Origin: Deinococcus aquiradiocola
GTDB taxonomy: Bacteria; Deinococcota; Deinococci; Deinococcales; Deinococcaceae
Direction of reading: 5' to 3'
Length of the DNA: 64,000 nucleotides
NCBI RefSeq assembly: GCF_014646915.1
Contig: NZ_BMOE01000005.1
Location: forward strand, 1 to 64,000
Positions 36,388-48,873 of this stretch are shown here, piece by piece. Under the pieces are notes generated by a model. It did not search any database, was not told the DNA's origin, and worked only from the letters and a program-made list of their open reading frames with translations. The stretch's first letter is position 1. Each line of letters starts with the position of its first letter. A program made the position numbers and the translations under genes.

Positions 36388-36675
36388 TCAGTACACCTGC
36401 GTGACGTGCACGATGCTGGCCGACTCCATCAGGTGTCCCCACACGGCCCGCCAGGCCGGAAAGCGGTCCGACTCCCGGAACGTCACGGTGTGTGCCTCCA
36501 GCGTCTCCCACCAGATCAGCAGCGTGAAGGTGTCGGGCGACTCCACGCCCCGGTGCAGCTCGTGCCGTACGTACCCGGGCGTGCTCTCCACGAAGGGAAA
36601 GGCGTCCGGCATGACCGAGATGAACGCGTCGGCGTTGCCGGGCTTCAGCACAATGGTGGCAATTTCGAGGACCAT
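36388..36675 (-). CDS. Antibiotic biosynthesis monooxygenase-fold (ABM/EthD-like) protein
   Basis: 95 residues, the size of one dimeric alpha-beta barrel. IATIVLKPGNADAFISVMPDAFPFVESTPGYVRHELHRG and TLLIWWETLEAHTVTFRESD.F show the ABM pattern. Such proteins are small cofactor-free monooxygenases, heme-degrading or stress-related; nothing narrows the role. CAGAAT lies 6 nt before the ATG where neighbours have TANNNT. Confidence 0.72.
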   Translation of the reverse strand: MVLEIATIVLKPGNADAFISVMPDAFPFVESTPGYVRHELHRGVESPDTFTLLIWWETLEAHTVTFRESDRFPAWRAVWGHLMESASIVHVTQVY

Positions 36676-36858
36676 GCGTCCATTCTGTCAGGCCGAGGGG
36701 GTGCAGGTTACTGATGTGCCTTAACCCCGGCCATGAAGCGGTGCAACCGACGACCCGCGCCCGGAAACGTCAGTGCCGGACCTGTGCCGGATGCCCGGCC
36801 GCACGGCCAGTGCCGCGCACGGCACGAGAAAGGGCCAGCCCGGCCAGGACCCATGGTC

Positions 36859-37440
36859 TCAGGGTTGATGCTGATCGTAGGCCTGCCGCAGCCAGCCGTA
36901 CACCTCGTCGTCCACCTCCGCCGGGTCGGCAATCCGTACCCGGTGCGTGACCATGCGGTTCCAGCTGCCCGCCGCCTCCAGTCGCCCGGCGGGTTCCGCG
37001 CCCTTCAGGTTCAGCCCGATGTCGAAGCGGTCCGCGCTGGCCGGGTGCAGGCTGGCGAAGCGTCTGGGCCGGAACAGCGACACGTAGGCCTTGCTGTAGG
37101 TCGTCTCCACGTCCGGCCCGAACGCCTGCACGTGCCCCATGAGGGCGTCGTAGAGCGGCCGCCAGTGGGCCTTCTTCCCGGCGAACAGTGGCGTCAGATG
37201 GTCGTCGGCGGTCTTCTGACTGTGGTCCGGGTTCAGGATGGTGGCGATGACCGCCTGCGCGTGCCCGTGCCCCAGCCCGAGATCGGTCTTGAGCCACGCC
37301 AGCAGCTCCCTGTGGGTGGTCAGTCCCTTCTGGGCGGCCTGGGCGCGGAAGTCGGCCACGGTCAGGCCCGTTCTGGCCTGGACGTTCTCCAGATAGGCCT
37401 GGAACGCTCTCGCGTTCTTCTCGGCCACCTGCCCCGGCAC
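36859..37440 (-). CDS. DUF4287 / DUF5655 protein
   Basis: 193 residues in two parts: a DUF4287 half (ARAFQAYLENVQARTGLTVADF, then LLAWLKTDLGLGHGHAQAV) and a DUF5655 half (PLYDALMGHVQAFGPDVETTYSKAYVSLFR and DRFDIGLNLKG...GRLE). Neither has a proven activity; DUF5655 domains are often found as stand-alone small proteins. The GTG start lies 3 nt after the leuA stop, so it is probably translated by termination-reinitiation and placed under leuA attenuation. Confidence 0.75.
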   Translation of the reverse strand: MPGQVAEKNARAFQAYLENVQARTGLTVADFRAQAAQKGLTTHRELLAWLKTDLGLGHGHAQAVIATILNPDHSQKTADDHLTPLFAGKKAHWRPLYDALMGHVQAFGPDVETTYSKAYVSLFRPRRFASLHPASADRFDIGLNLKGAEPAGRLEAAGSWNRMVTHRVRIADPAEVDDEVYGWLRQAYDQHQP

Positions 37441-37443
37441 GGC

Positions 37444-38994
37444 CTACACCGTGCCCTGCGTGACGGCGCGGGACTTGCCCTGCCCGGCGACCACCTGGTT
37501 GATGATGCGCAGCCACGCGCGGCCGGACGCGGCGACCACGTCGGTGTCGACGCCGGTGCCGTGCAGGCTGGTCTCGCCGTGACGGGCGGTGATGCTGACC
37601 TCGCCGAGCGCCTCGGAACCCTTGGTGACGGCCTGCACGCGGTAGATCTCCAGGCTGGGGGCGATGCCGGTGGCGGCGTTGATGGCACCGAACACCGCTT
37701 CGACGGAGCCGTTGCCGCTGGCGGTCGCTTCGTGCACGCCGTCCGGGGTGGCGATCCGCACGAAGGCGAGCGGCTGCAGGTCGCTGCCGGACGTGATCTG
37801 GAAGCGTTCGAGCGTGAAGGTCTGCGGGATGTCGGTGCGGGCCTCGACGAGGGCGCGCAGGTCGTCGGCGTAGATCTGGCCCTTGCGGTCGGCGAGGTCC
37901 TTGAAGCCCGCGAACAGGCCCTTGATGCGCTCCTCCTCGATCTCGTAGCCCAGGTCGCTGAGCGCCTTGCGGAACGCGGCGCGGCCACTGTGCTTGCCCA
38001 TCACGAGGACGCCCGCCTCACGGCCGACCAGTTCGGCGTTCATGATCTCGTACGTCTCGCGGGCCTTCAGGACGCCGTCCTGGTGGATGCCGGACTCGTG
38101 CGCGAAGGCGTTGTCGCCCACGACGGCCTTGTTCGGCTGGACCGGCATGCCGCTCAGGCGGCTGACCATGCGGGAGCTGCGGTACAGTTCGCGCGTGGCG
38201 ATGCCGGTCGTGTAGGCGTACACGTCCTGGCGCGTGTGGAACGCCATCACGATCTCTTCGAGGCTGGCGTTCCCGGCGCGCTCACCGATGCCGTTGATGG
38301 TGCACTCGATCTGGCGTGCACCGCCCTCGGCCGCCGCGATGCTGTTCGCGACGGCGAGGCCCAGGTCGTCGTGGCAGTGGCTGCTCAGGATGACGTGGCC
38401 GGGCAGGTTCTCGCGGACGTGCGCGAACAGGGCGCGCATCTCGTCGGGGGTGGTGTAGCCGACCGTGTCGGGAATGTTGACGGTGGTGGCGCCCGCCTCC
38501 ACGACCGCCTGGAAGATCCGCACGAGGAACGGCCACTCGCTGCGGGTGGCGTCCTCGGCACTGAATTCCACGTCGTCCACGAAGCCTCGGGCGAGACGCA
38601 CGGCCTGCACGGCGCGTTCCACGACGGCGTCCGGCTCCAGGTTCAGTTTCTTCTTCATGTGGATGGGGCTGGTCGCGATGAAGGTGTGGATGCGGGGCCT
38701 GTCGGCGCCGTCCACGCCGCGCGCGGCCGCTTCGATGTCGGCCTGCCCGGCCCGCGCGAGGCCCGCGATGATCGGGCCGCGCACCTCGCGCGCGATGCGT
38801 TGCACGCCCTCCAGGTCGCCGGGACTGGCGATGGGGAAGCCCGCCTCGATCACGTCCACGCCCAGCCGCGCGAGCTGGTGCGCGATCTCCAGCTTCTGCT
38901 GGTGGTTGAGGGCCACGCCGGGGCTCTGTTCACCGTCGCGCAGGGTGGTGTCGAAGATGCGGATGCGTTCGGGCTGGCTGCTGGACTGGGTCAT
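37444..38994 (-). CDS. leuA: 2-isopropylmalate synthase
   Basis: 516 residues. It condenses acetyl-CoA with 2-oxoisovalerate, the committed step to leucine. The N-terminal TIM barrel starts [17 protein letters not shown], has the metal ligands in [15 protein letters not shown], and ends in the regulatory LeuA dimer domain ([42 protein letters not shown]) that senses leucine. AGGAGGACAACC precedes the ATG. A leucine leader peptide and an attenuator lie upstream (39036-39139). Confidence 0.96.
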   Translation of the reverse strand: MTQSSSQPERIRIFDTTLRDGEQSPGVALNHQQKLEIAHQLARLGVDVIEAGFPIASPGDLEGVQRIAREVRGPIIAGLARAGQADIEAAARGVDGADRPRIHTFIATSPIHMKKKLNLEPDAVVERAVQAVRLARGFVDDVEFSAEDATRSEWPFLVRIFQAVVEAGATTVNIPDTVGYTTPDEMRALFAHVRENLPGHVILSSHCHDDLGLAVANSIAAAEGGARQIECTINGIGERAGNASLEEIVMAFHTRQDVYAYTTGIATRELYRSSRMVSRLSGMPVQPNKAVVGDNAFAHESGIHQDGVLKARETYEIMNAELVGREAGVLVMGKHSGRAAFRKALSDLGYEIEEERIKGLFAGFKDLADRKGQIYADDLRALVEARTDIPQTFTLERFQITSGSDLQPLAFVRIATPDGVHEATASGNGSVEAVFGAINAATGIAPSLEIYRVQAVTKGSEALGEVSITARHGETSLHGTGVDTDVVAASGRAWLRIINQVVAGQGKSRAVTQGTV

Positions 38995-39035
38995 GGTTGT
39001 CCTCCTGCGGGTGGGGGCTTCGGGCGGCGGTGCAT

Positions 39036-39065
39036 AAAAAACCCCGGAGCGCGGGGGCTCCGGGG
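39036..39065 (-). terminator. leuA attenuator terminator
   Basis: On the minus strand, 9-bp stem CCCCGGAGC / GCTCCGGGG (39057-39065 with 39042-39050) followed by six T, 20 nt after the leader stop and about 40 nt before leuA. CTCCGG in leader codons (39101-39106) is complementary to CCGGAG in the 5' arm (39058-39063), giving an alternative antiterminator. Confidence 0.85.
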
Positions 39066-39085
39066 GAAGGTCTGGCAACGCGAAC

Positions 39086-39139
39086 TTACGCCTGACTCCA
39101 CCGGAGGCGCGTAAGAAGAAGCGAAGCGACGATCTGCAT
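39086..39139 (-). CDS. leuL: leuA leader peptide (17 aa, Leu-rich)
   Basis: ATG-TAA ORF of 18 codons coding [17 protein letters not shown]. It holds Ile, Val, three consecutive Leu (all CTT) and one more Leu just before the attenuator. Charging of leucyl-tRNA would decide whether the ribosome stalls at the CTT run. The ATG lies 6 nt after the -10 hexamer, so the peptide is made from the 5' end of a leaderless mRNA. No ribosome binding site is possible in that distance. Too short for usual gene callers. Confidence 0.85.
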   Translation of the reverse strand: MQIVASLLLTRLRWSQA

Positions 39140-39145
39140 GGCTCC

Positions 39146-39174
39146 ACAGTACGCGGGCGGGCGGGCGGGGTCAA
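39146..39174 (-). promoter_or_regulatory. leuA leader promoter
   Basis: Minus strand: TTGACC (39169-39174), exactly 17 bp, TACTGT (39146-39151), then 6 nt to the leader ATG. The spacer is a GGGC repeat on the plus strand (39155-39170) with four G3 runs. Confidence 0.8.
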
Positions 39175-39237
39175 GGGCAGTCGTCTACACCGTGGGTGGA
39201 GCGCGGCGGCCCTTCACGGGCCGGGCCGGACCCCGGT

Positions 39238-41577
39238 TCAGTTCACGCTCACCTGGAAGCACACGCGGCCGCTCTGGTTCTGCAGGAGCGTGCCGTGCGT
39301 GTACGTGAGGCGCGTGCCGATCAGGGACGCGGCGTCCGTGTCGGCGGCGCTGCTGAGCGTGCTGACGGCGCTGCCCAGCGTGAGCTGCACGCCCAGGCCC
39401 GCCCCGTACGCGCCGGTGAGGGCGGAGGTGTTGGCGGGCGCGTCGTCTTTCAGCTGGAAGTTCGGCGCGTCGCCGCCCGTGTTCTGGAACGCGATGCAGT
39501 ACTCGAGCGTCTGGCCGGGGCTGGCATTCACGCTCGTGCCTGCCGCCGCGCCCGTCGTGACGTTGCGGACGGACTTGGTGAGTTTCACGTTCGGGCGGGG
39601 CTGCACGGTCAGGGTGTCGCTCGCGCCGTTGTTGCCGGTGTTGACGCTGCCCTCGCTGGCGCTGGAGACGCTGGCCGTGTTGGTGACGTTGCCGTTCGTG
39701 CCGGTGTTGGCGCGCACGGTGAGCGTCACGTCCGCGTAGCTGCCGCCCGGGGCGAGCGCGTCGCTGCGCGTGCACTGCAGCGGTGAGAGCGTGCACGTCC
39801 ACCCGCTTCCCGTGACGCTCAGGGCGGTGAGGCTGGCGGGCAGCGTGTCCGTGAGGGTCACCGTCCCGAAACTGGGGGCCAGTCCGGCGTTGCTCACGCG
39901 CAGCGTGAAGGTGGCCGTCCCGCCTTCCGGTGCGGTGCCGGTGTGCGACTTGCTGACGGTCAGGTCCGGTCCGGCGACCGTGACGCGGGCGGGCTGGTCC
40001 CCGGCGGCGTTCGGGTCGCTGTCGCTGGTGTCGGATACGGCCGTGCCGAGCGTCTGCTGGTTGTAGTTCACGGTGCCGGTGTTGTCGATGTTCGTGCCGC
40101 CCGGCACGGCCGCGTTCACGGTCACGCGGAAGCGCGCGCGCGTCTCCTCGCTCGGGAGGACCAGTCCGCCCGCGCTGGCGGTCGCGCCACCCCCCAGCCG
40201 GAACGTGACGGTGCGCGTCCCGCCCGCGTACTCGGCCTGGTCGTCGCCGGCCGCGTCGGTTTTCGTGCCGGCGTTCGAGCCGGTGATCACGAGGCTGCCC
40301 GGCACGTACGTCACGTTGCCGGGCAGGGGGTCGGTGAGGATCACGTTCTTTGCGCCGTCGTTGCCGCTGTTCCTGACGACCAGTTCGTACTCCAGCGTGT
40401 CGCCCGGCACGGTCGCGCCGCCGTTCAGGTCGGTCACGCTCTTGGTCAGGCTGTCCTTGATGTTCGGCACGAAGATCTCGGTCGCGAGCGTGATGACGCC
40501 CGGATAGATGACGTCGCCGCTCGTGCCGATCACGCGCACCACGGCGGACGTGCTGCCGTTCGGGAGGGGCGTGTTGGGCGTCAGCGTGTCGATATCGAGT
40601 CCGAGCGTGTTCGTGTACGCGGGCGTGCGGCCGAACGTCACGTCCGCGCCGAGGGCCGTGATGGTGCTGTTGAACACGTCGTTCACGGGGTTCGTGGCGT
40701 TCGACACGGCCGACAGGCTCGACGTGCTCGGCCCGAACTGCAGGCTGCCGCCCGCGCCGCTGCCTTCCAGGCTGCCGCGGTCCCCGTCGTAGGCGACCAC
40801 GCCGATGGTGCTCCTGACCGTCCCGACGCTCGGCGTGATGAACCCGCTCACGCCGATATCGACCGGCGTGGCCGCGTTGCTGGCCTGCTGAAGCCCGTCG
40901 AACACCGCGAGGTTCCGCGTGGCGAGCGACGTGTTGCGGTACGCGACGACCATCGTCCACCCGCCCCAGTTGCCCGCCCCGGCGGTGGACGCGACGTTGC
41001 CGACCGTGTACACGCCGTTGCCGCCCGCCTGAACGAGCGTCGTCACGTCGATGAACGACTGGTAGTTGCTGCCGACGGCAGCGACGTTCGCGGCGAGTGC
41101 CGTGACCGGCGCGCCGCCCGCCAGTGGCGTGGCGAACGTGGCCGCCGCGCGGTTCGTGGCGCTGGCCGAGATGCCGTTCAGGTACAGTCCGGCGAACAGC
41201 ACGTTGCTGCCCGCCGGGAGGTTCAGGCCCGCGCTGCTGGAGTTGCTGGTGGCGGGATCGCTGTCCGTGTCGACGGGCACCATGTACGTGTTGTTGTTGG
41301 TGATGCTGCCGCCCGTCCTGGCATTGTTGCACGCTGTGATCTGCGCGGCCGTGGCGGGCGCGGCGGTCGTGCAGTGGTAATTGACGTTCCCGATCAGGAC
41401 GATGTCGCCTGCGACGGCCGTGTTCGTGTACCGGGCCGCGAAGGTCTTCTGCGCCGCCGCGTCCTGGCCCGCCAGTGTGAGCAGCAGGTACAGCAGCGTC
41501 AGCAGGCTGCCGGGGGAGCGCCAGCGCAGCCCGCGAGGAGGCTGCGGGGTTGTCCGGACAGGCATGGAGGGGATCAT
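39238..41577 (-). CDS. Secreted DUF11 repeat surface protein
   Basis: About 779 residues. A signal peptide (LLTLLYLLLTLAGQDAAAQ) is followed by a Gly/Ser/Thr-rich extracellular region and at least three DUF11/conserved-repeat beta domains, seen as DSLTKSVTDLNGG...LEYELVVRNSGND, DLTVSKSHTGTAPEGGTATFTLRVSNAG and VKLTKSVRNVTT...LEYCIAFQNTGGD. It ends on a beta strand (CFQVSVN) without a sorting motif. A structural or adhesive envelope role is likely. Start ATG at 41577 with GAGG 6 nt upstream; ATG at 41589 is the alternative. Confidence 0.82.
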   Translation of the reverse strand: MIPSMPVRTTPQPPRGLRWRSPGSLLTLLYLLLTLAGQDAAAQKTFAARYTNTAVAGDIVLIGNVNYHCTTAAPATAAQITACNNARTGGSITNNNTYMVPVDTDSDPATSNSSSAGLNLPAGSNVLFAGLYLNGISASATNRAAATFATPLAGGAPVTALAANVAAVGSNYQSFIDVTTLVQAGGNGVYTVGNVASTAGAGNWGGWTMVVAYRNTSLATRNLAVFDGLQQASNAATPVDIGVSGFITPSVGTVRSTIGVVAYDGDRGSLEGSGAGGSLQFGPSTSSLSAVSNATNPVNDVFNSTITALGADVTFGRTPAYTNTLGLDIDTLTPNTPLPNGSTSAVVRVIGTSGDVIYPGVITLATEIFVPNIKDSLTKSVTDLNGGATVPGDTLEYELVVRNSGNDGAKNVILTDPLPGNVTYVPGSLVITGSNAGTKTDAAGDDQAEYAGGTRTVTFRLGGGATASAGGLVLPSEETRARFRVTVNAAVPGGTNIDNTGTVNYNQQTLGTAVSDTSDSDPNAAGDQPARVTVAGPDLTVSKSHTGTAPEGGTATFTLRVSNAGLAPSFGTVTLTDTLPASLTALSVTGSGWTCTLSPLQCTRSDALAPGGSYADVTLTVRANTGTNGNVTNTASVSSASEGSVNTGNNGASDTLTVQPRPNVKLTKSVRNVTTGAAAGTSVNASPGQTLEYCIAFQNTGGDAPNFQLKDDAPANTSALTGAYGAGLGVQLTLGSAVSTLSSAADTDAASLIGTRLTYTHGTLLQNQSGRVCFQVSVN

Positions 41578-41668
41578 GGCTGTCCTCATCTTATGAGGAA
41601 TAGTTCACATGATTCTGACAACGGTCGTCACAGCCGTCCCCCCGAACGGGGGAACACACCAAAGCCGT

Positions 41669-41699
41669 GCGGCCCGCCCCCATCTCGGGGGCGGGCCGC
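41669..41699. terminator. ilvC terminator
   Basis: Perfect 13-bp stem (41669-41681 with 41687-41699) and 5-nt loop, 65 nt downstream of the ilvC stop on the minus strand. Confidence 0.75.
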
Positions 41700-41764
41700 G
41701 CTGCTTGCAGCCGTCCGGGGTCCATTCAGGCCGTCAGGCTGTCAGGGACGCACCGGACGCCGGA

Positions 41765-42775
<1,011 letters not shown>

Positions 42776-42873
42776 GTGCGTGCTCCTTTGAAATGAAGGC
42801 TGATGAAGTGAAGGCTGAAGTGGGGGCGGGTGGGGGTCCTGAGCTCCGCGTGCAGCCGGGAGCGACGGAAGGA

Positions 42874-42879
42874 ACTATA
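42874..42879 (-). promoter_or_regulatory. Possible ilvC promoter -10
   Basis: TATAGT on the minus strand about 98 nt before ilvC, in the 196-nt ilvN-ilvC gap. No good -35 17 bp upstream. Confidence 0.35.
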
Positions 42880-42971
42880 GAGCGTGCGTGCAGGCGGGCG
42901 CGGGTCCTTCTCTAGCCTGATTTCCCGGCCCGCGCTGCCCGTGCCGTCGCCCGGACGGCGGCAAGCGGGAC

Positions 42972-43588
42972 TCAGAACAGGTTCTCGACCGTCTGCGCTT
43001 CCTGTTCGCGCGGGGCGACAGAGGTGCTCGTGGCGGTCAGGCCGGTGCTCTCGCCGTCGTGGTACACGTGGCTGGGAATGTCGGCGTTGCTGCCTCGCGT
43101 GAGGGCCACGCGGCCCGTCCGCATGGTCTCCAGGATCCCGAAGGGCCGCATCTGCTCGATGAACGCCGTGATCTTGCCCTCGTCGCCCGTCACCTCGAAG
43201 GTCAGGGCGTGACGGCCCACGTCCACGATGCGCGCGCGGAAGTCCTCGGCGATGTGCCGCACCTCGACGCGCGTGTCGTTGGTGATGTGGACCTTCACGA
43301 GCACCAGTTCGCGGTCCACGAACTTCTCCAGGCTGTGGTCGATGACGTGCACCACGTCGATCAGCTTCTCCAGCTGCTTCATGGCCTGCTCCACGATGCC
43401 CCGGTTGCCGGTCACCACGAAGGTCATGCGGCTCAGGCCGGGGTTCTCGGTGCTGCCCACGGAGAGGCTCTTGATGTTGTACGCGCGCCGCCCGAACAGC
43501 GCCGTGATGCGCGTCAGCACCTTCGGTTCGTCCCGCACGATCACGCTCACCAGATGGTCCTGCTCCACGCCGACACTGTGCCCCGTCA

Positions 43589-43589
<1 letters not shown>
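42972..43589 (-). CDS. ilvN: Acetolactate synthase small (regulatory) subunit
   Basis: 205 residues. The N-terminal ACT domain (HLVSVIVRDEPKVLTRITALFGRRAYNIKSL) binds valine for feedback inhibition, and a second ACT-like domain (ELVLVKVHITNDTRVEV...RIVDVGRHALTFEVTG) activates the catalytic subunit. The last 40 residues extend past the usual family end and are polar. The start shares one base with the ilvB stop (TAATG). Confidence 0.94.
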
Positions 43590-45316
<1,727 letters not shown>

Positions 45317-45341
45317 GGCCTGCCTCTGGTGGTTGCCCCTA

Positions 45342-45377
45342 CAAGAAAACCCCCGCCCTGGGTGTGGGGCGGGGGTT
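45342..45377 (-). terminator. ilvB attenuator terminator
   Basis: Minus strand 11-bp stem AACCCCCGCCC / GGGCGGGGGTT (45367-45377 with 45348-45358) followed by TTTTCTT, 26 nt before ilvB. GGGGTTT in the leader ORF (45407-45413) is complementary to AAACCCC overlapping the 5' arm (45372-45378), giving an alternative antiterminator. Confidence 0.87.
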
Positions 45378-45395
45378 TGAACGTCACGCGAACCT

Positions 45396-45458
45396 CTAGC
45401 GCCGTGAAACCCCGGAGCTAAGAAGTACCACCACGATGGAGGTGTAAAGCGCGTACAT
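45396..45458 (-). CDS. ilvL: ilvB leader peptide (20 aa, Ile-Val-Leu rich)
   Basis: ATG-TAG ORF of 21 codons whose peptide contains TSIVVVLLSSGVS: one Ile, three Val and two Leu in a row, matching the three end products of the pathway downstream of acetolactate synthase. Both Leu codons of the run are CTT. The ATG is 6 nt after a -10 hexamer, so the mRNA is leaderless. The stop codon lies about 20 nt before the attenuator stem, the spacing expected when a terminating ribosome prevents antiterminator formation. Confidence 0.87.
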   Translation of the reverse strand: MYALYTSIVVVLLSSGVSRR

Positions 45459-45464
45459 ACCGCA

Positions 45465-45493
45465 AGCTTACGCGCCCGGCCGGGGAGGGTCAA
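45465..45493 (-). promoter_or_regulatory. ilvB leader promoter
   Basis: Minus strand: TTGACC (45488-45493), exactly 17 bp, TAAGCT (45465-45470), then 6 nt to the leader ATG. Same -35 hexamer and spacing as at leuA. Confidence 0.8.
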
Positions 45494-45556
45494 GCCGCGC
45501 CGCGCGCCCCGTCTAGATGTGCGCGGCGCACGCACGCAGCCCGCACGGGCGTCCCT

Positions 45557-47147
<1,591 letters not shown>

Positions 47148-47222
47148 GAACGCCTCCTGTCGAAACTGAAAAGAAGAGGGAAGAGCCCGCCCGGCACGCG
47201 GCCCGGCAGGCAGGAAGGCCGG

Positions 47223-47843
47223 TCAGTCGCGCTCCAGCAGCAGCAGCGTCCCGAAGCCCGCCATGACGCTGCCCGCCACGCGGTCAATGCCGCGCCGCGC
47301 CCGCAGGTACGCGGACTGCAGACGCACGGTGGACATCCCGAACGCCACCAGCGCGAACCACAGCACGCTGAGCGTCACGATGACCGCGAAGGCCCCCAGC
47401 TTGACGCCCGTCCCGCTGTGCGCGGGCAGCACGCTGGAGAACACGCTCCCGAAAAAGATCGCCGCCTTCGGGTTCGCGATGTTCGTCAGGAAGCCGCTCC
47501 GGAACGCCTGCGCGTCACTGCGCGCCGGGAGGACAGGCGCCGCCTCGCCCTCCGCACGCCGGAAGCTGGAGCGCCACAGCGTGAACGCCATGAACAGCAG
47601 GTACGCGCCGCCCGCCACGCGGATGACGCCGTGCACCCACGCGAACTGCTCGAACAGCACGTTGATGCCCAGCAGCGCCAGCGCCGCCCAGCACGCGATA
47701 CCGCTCACGACGCCCGCCCCGGCCAGCAGCGCCGCGCGGCGCGACCGGGCGACGGCCGTCTGACTCACCAGCAGCACGTCCGGTCCCGGCACGACCAGCA
47801 CCAGGGTGTGCAGGGCCGCCACGGTCAGCAGGGTGCTCAGCAC
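47223..47843 (-). CDS. LysE/RhtB-family amino acid exporter
   Basis: 206 residues with about six hydrophobic spans. LHTLVLVVPGPDVLLVSQTAVARSRRAALLAGAGVVSG is the N-terminal signature, and GFLTNIANPKAAIFFGSVF follows span three. The family exports lysine, threonine, homoserine or leucine. It sits inside the leu operon, 10 nt after the preceding gene, with GGGGTGGAGC before its GTG start. Export of leucine or another branched-chain amino acid is a plausible inference, not shown. Confidence 0.85.
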   Translation of the reverse strand: MLSTLLTVAALHTLVLVVPGPDVLLVSQTAVARSRRAALLAGAGVVSGIACWAALALLGINVLFEQFAWVHGVIRVAGGAYLLFMAFTLWRSSFRRAEGEAAPVLPARSDAQAFRSGFLTNIANPKAAIFFGSVFSSVLPAHSGTGVKLGAFAVIVTLSVLWFALVAFGMSTVRLQSAYLRARRGIDRVAGSVMAGFGTLLLLERD

Positions 47844-47853
47844 GCTCCACCCC

Positions 47854-48873
47854 TCACGCGGGACCGTCCCGCTGACCGCCGTCCGGCTCCACGACTTCCG
47901 CGTCGATGGTCCGCCCGTCCTCCAGCTCGCCGTCCTCGCCTTCCGCGTCCAGCGGCGCGCCCAGCAGGTCCTCGAGATTCATGCCGTCCAGACCCATCTG
48001 CGCCAGCAGCGCCTGCAGCTGCGCGTCACGGTCCACCTGCTCCGGGTACGCGCGCCACGACTCGCCGTCCATGCTGTACGCCTCGGCGCCCGGCCAAAAC
48101 ACCACGTCCATGTCACCGCTGCGCTCCAGCACCTGCACGGTCGGCGACAGCACCAGCGGCACCGGCGTCAACCGCAGCGTGAACCGCCGCGCGGCAGGCG
48201 AACCCTCGTTCTCCTCGCTCAGGTCCTCGTCCAGCAGGGCGTGATGGTCCTCCAGCCACGCCTCGTCCCCCTCGCCCAGCAGCGTCAGGGCCGCGCGCTC
48301 CAGCGCCTCCCGGTGCTCCGCGGGCGCTTCCGGCTCCAGCGTCACCTGCACGTCCCCGCCGGACCGGCGCAGCGTCGCCACGAAATCCTCGCCCTCCGCA
48401 TCCGCCGTGACCGCCGGGTGCTGCATCAGGTACCGCAGCGTCGAGTCCGGCTCGAACTCCGGCAGGGCCGCCCAGCTCCCGTTGTAGTCGTACTCCGTCG
48501 CGCGGATGTTCAGCTGCCGACGCGTCTCCCCGTCCTCCTCGAAGAACGCGTCCGGGTTCTCCTCCAGCTCCCGCGCGAGCCACGCCGCCGACCCGCTCAG
48601 CAGCCCCAGCCGCAGCCGCATGCGGTCCGGCACGGGAATGTCCATCAGTTCCGCCTCGGTCTTCAGCAGCTCCCGCGGAATGCCCGTCCCGATGAACGTC
48701 GTCCGGTACCGCGCGTCCCAGCGCACGCCCGTCTCCGCCCACGCCGCCAGACGCGACCGTACCGCCTCCGGCAGCGCGTCCCCCTCCATGCGCCCGTCCC
48801 TGTAGAGGATCACCTCGCGGTTCTCCACCTCCGGCATCAGGCCCAGCTGCTTCCTGCGCTTCGCCTCACCCAT
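47854..48873 (-). CDS. Unknown acidic protein inside the leu operon
   Basis: 339 residues, strongly acidic after a basic start ([11 protein letters not shown]). I recognise no domain. Short stretches such as YRTTFIGTGIPRELLKTEAEL, WLARELEENPDAFFEEDG and VVFWPGAEAYSMDGESW suggest a soluble cytoplasmic protein. There is no signal peptide, membrane span or nucleotide-binding motif. Its start shares a base with the leuC stop (TGATG) and the LysE gene follows by 10 nt, so it is tightly built into the operon. Confidence 0.7.
   Translation of the reverse strand: MGEAKRRKQLGLMPEVENREVILYRDGRMEGDALPEAVRSRLAAWAETGVRWDARYRTTFIGTGIPRELLKTEAELMDIPVPDRMRLRLGLLSGSAAWLARELEENPDAFFEEDGETRRQLNIRATEYDYNGSWAALPEFEPDSTLRYLMQHPAVTADAEGEDFVATLRRSGGDVQVTLEPEAPAEHREALERAALTLLGEGDEAWLEDHHALLDEDLSEENEGSPAARRFTLRLTPVPLVLSPTVQVLERSGDMDVVFWPGAEAYSMDGESWRAYPEQVDRDAQLQALLAQMGLDGMNLEDLLGAPLDAEGEDGELEDGRTIDAEVVEPDGGQRDGPA

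Noticed and set aside
42776..42971. A fourth leader peptide before ilvC
   Set aside because: After the TATAGT candidate no ATG or GTG ORF with Ile/Val/Leu runs and no terminator hairpin was found.
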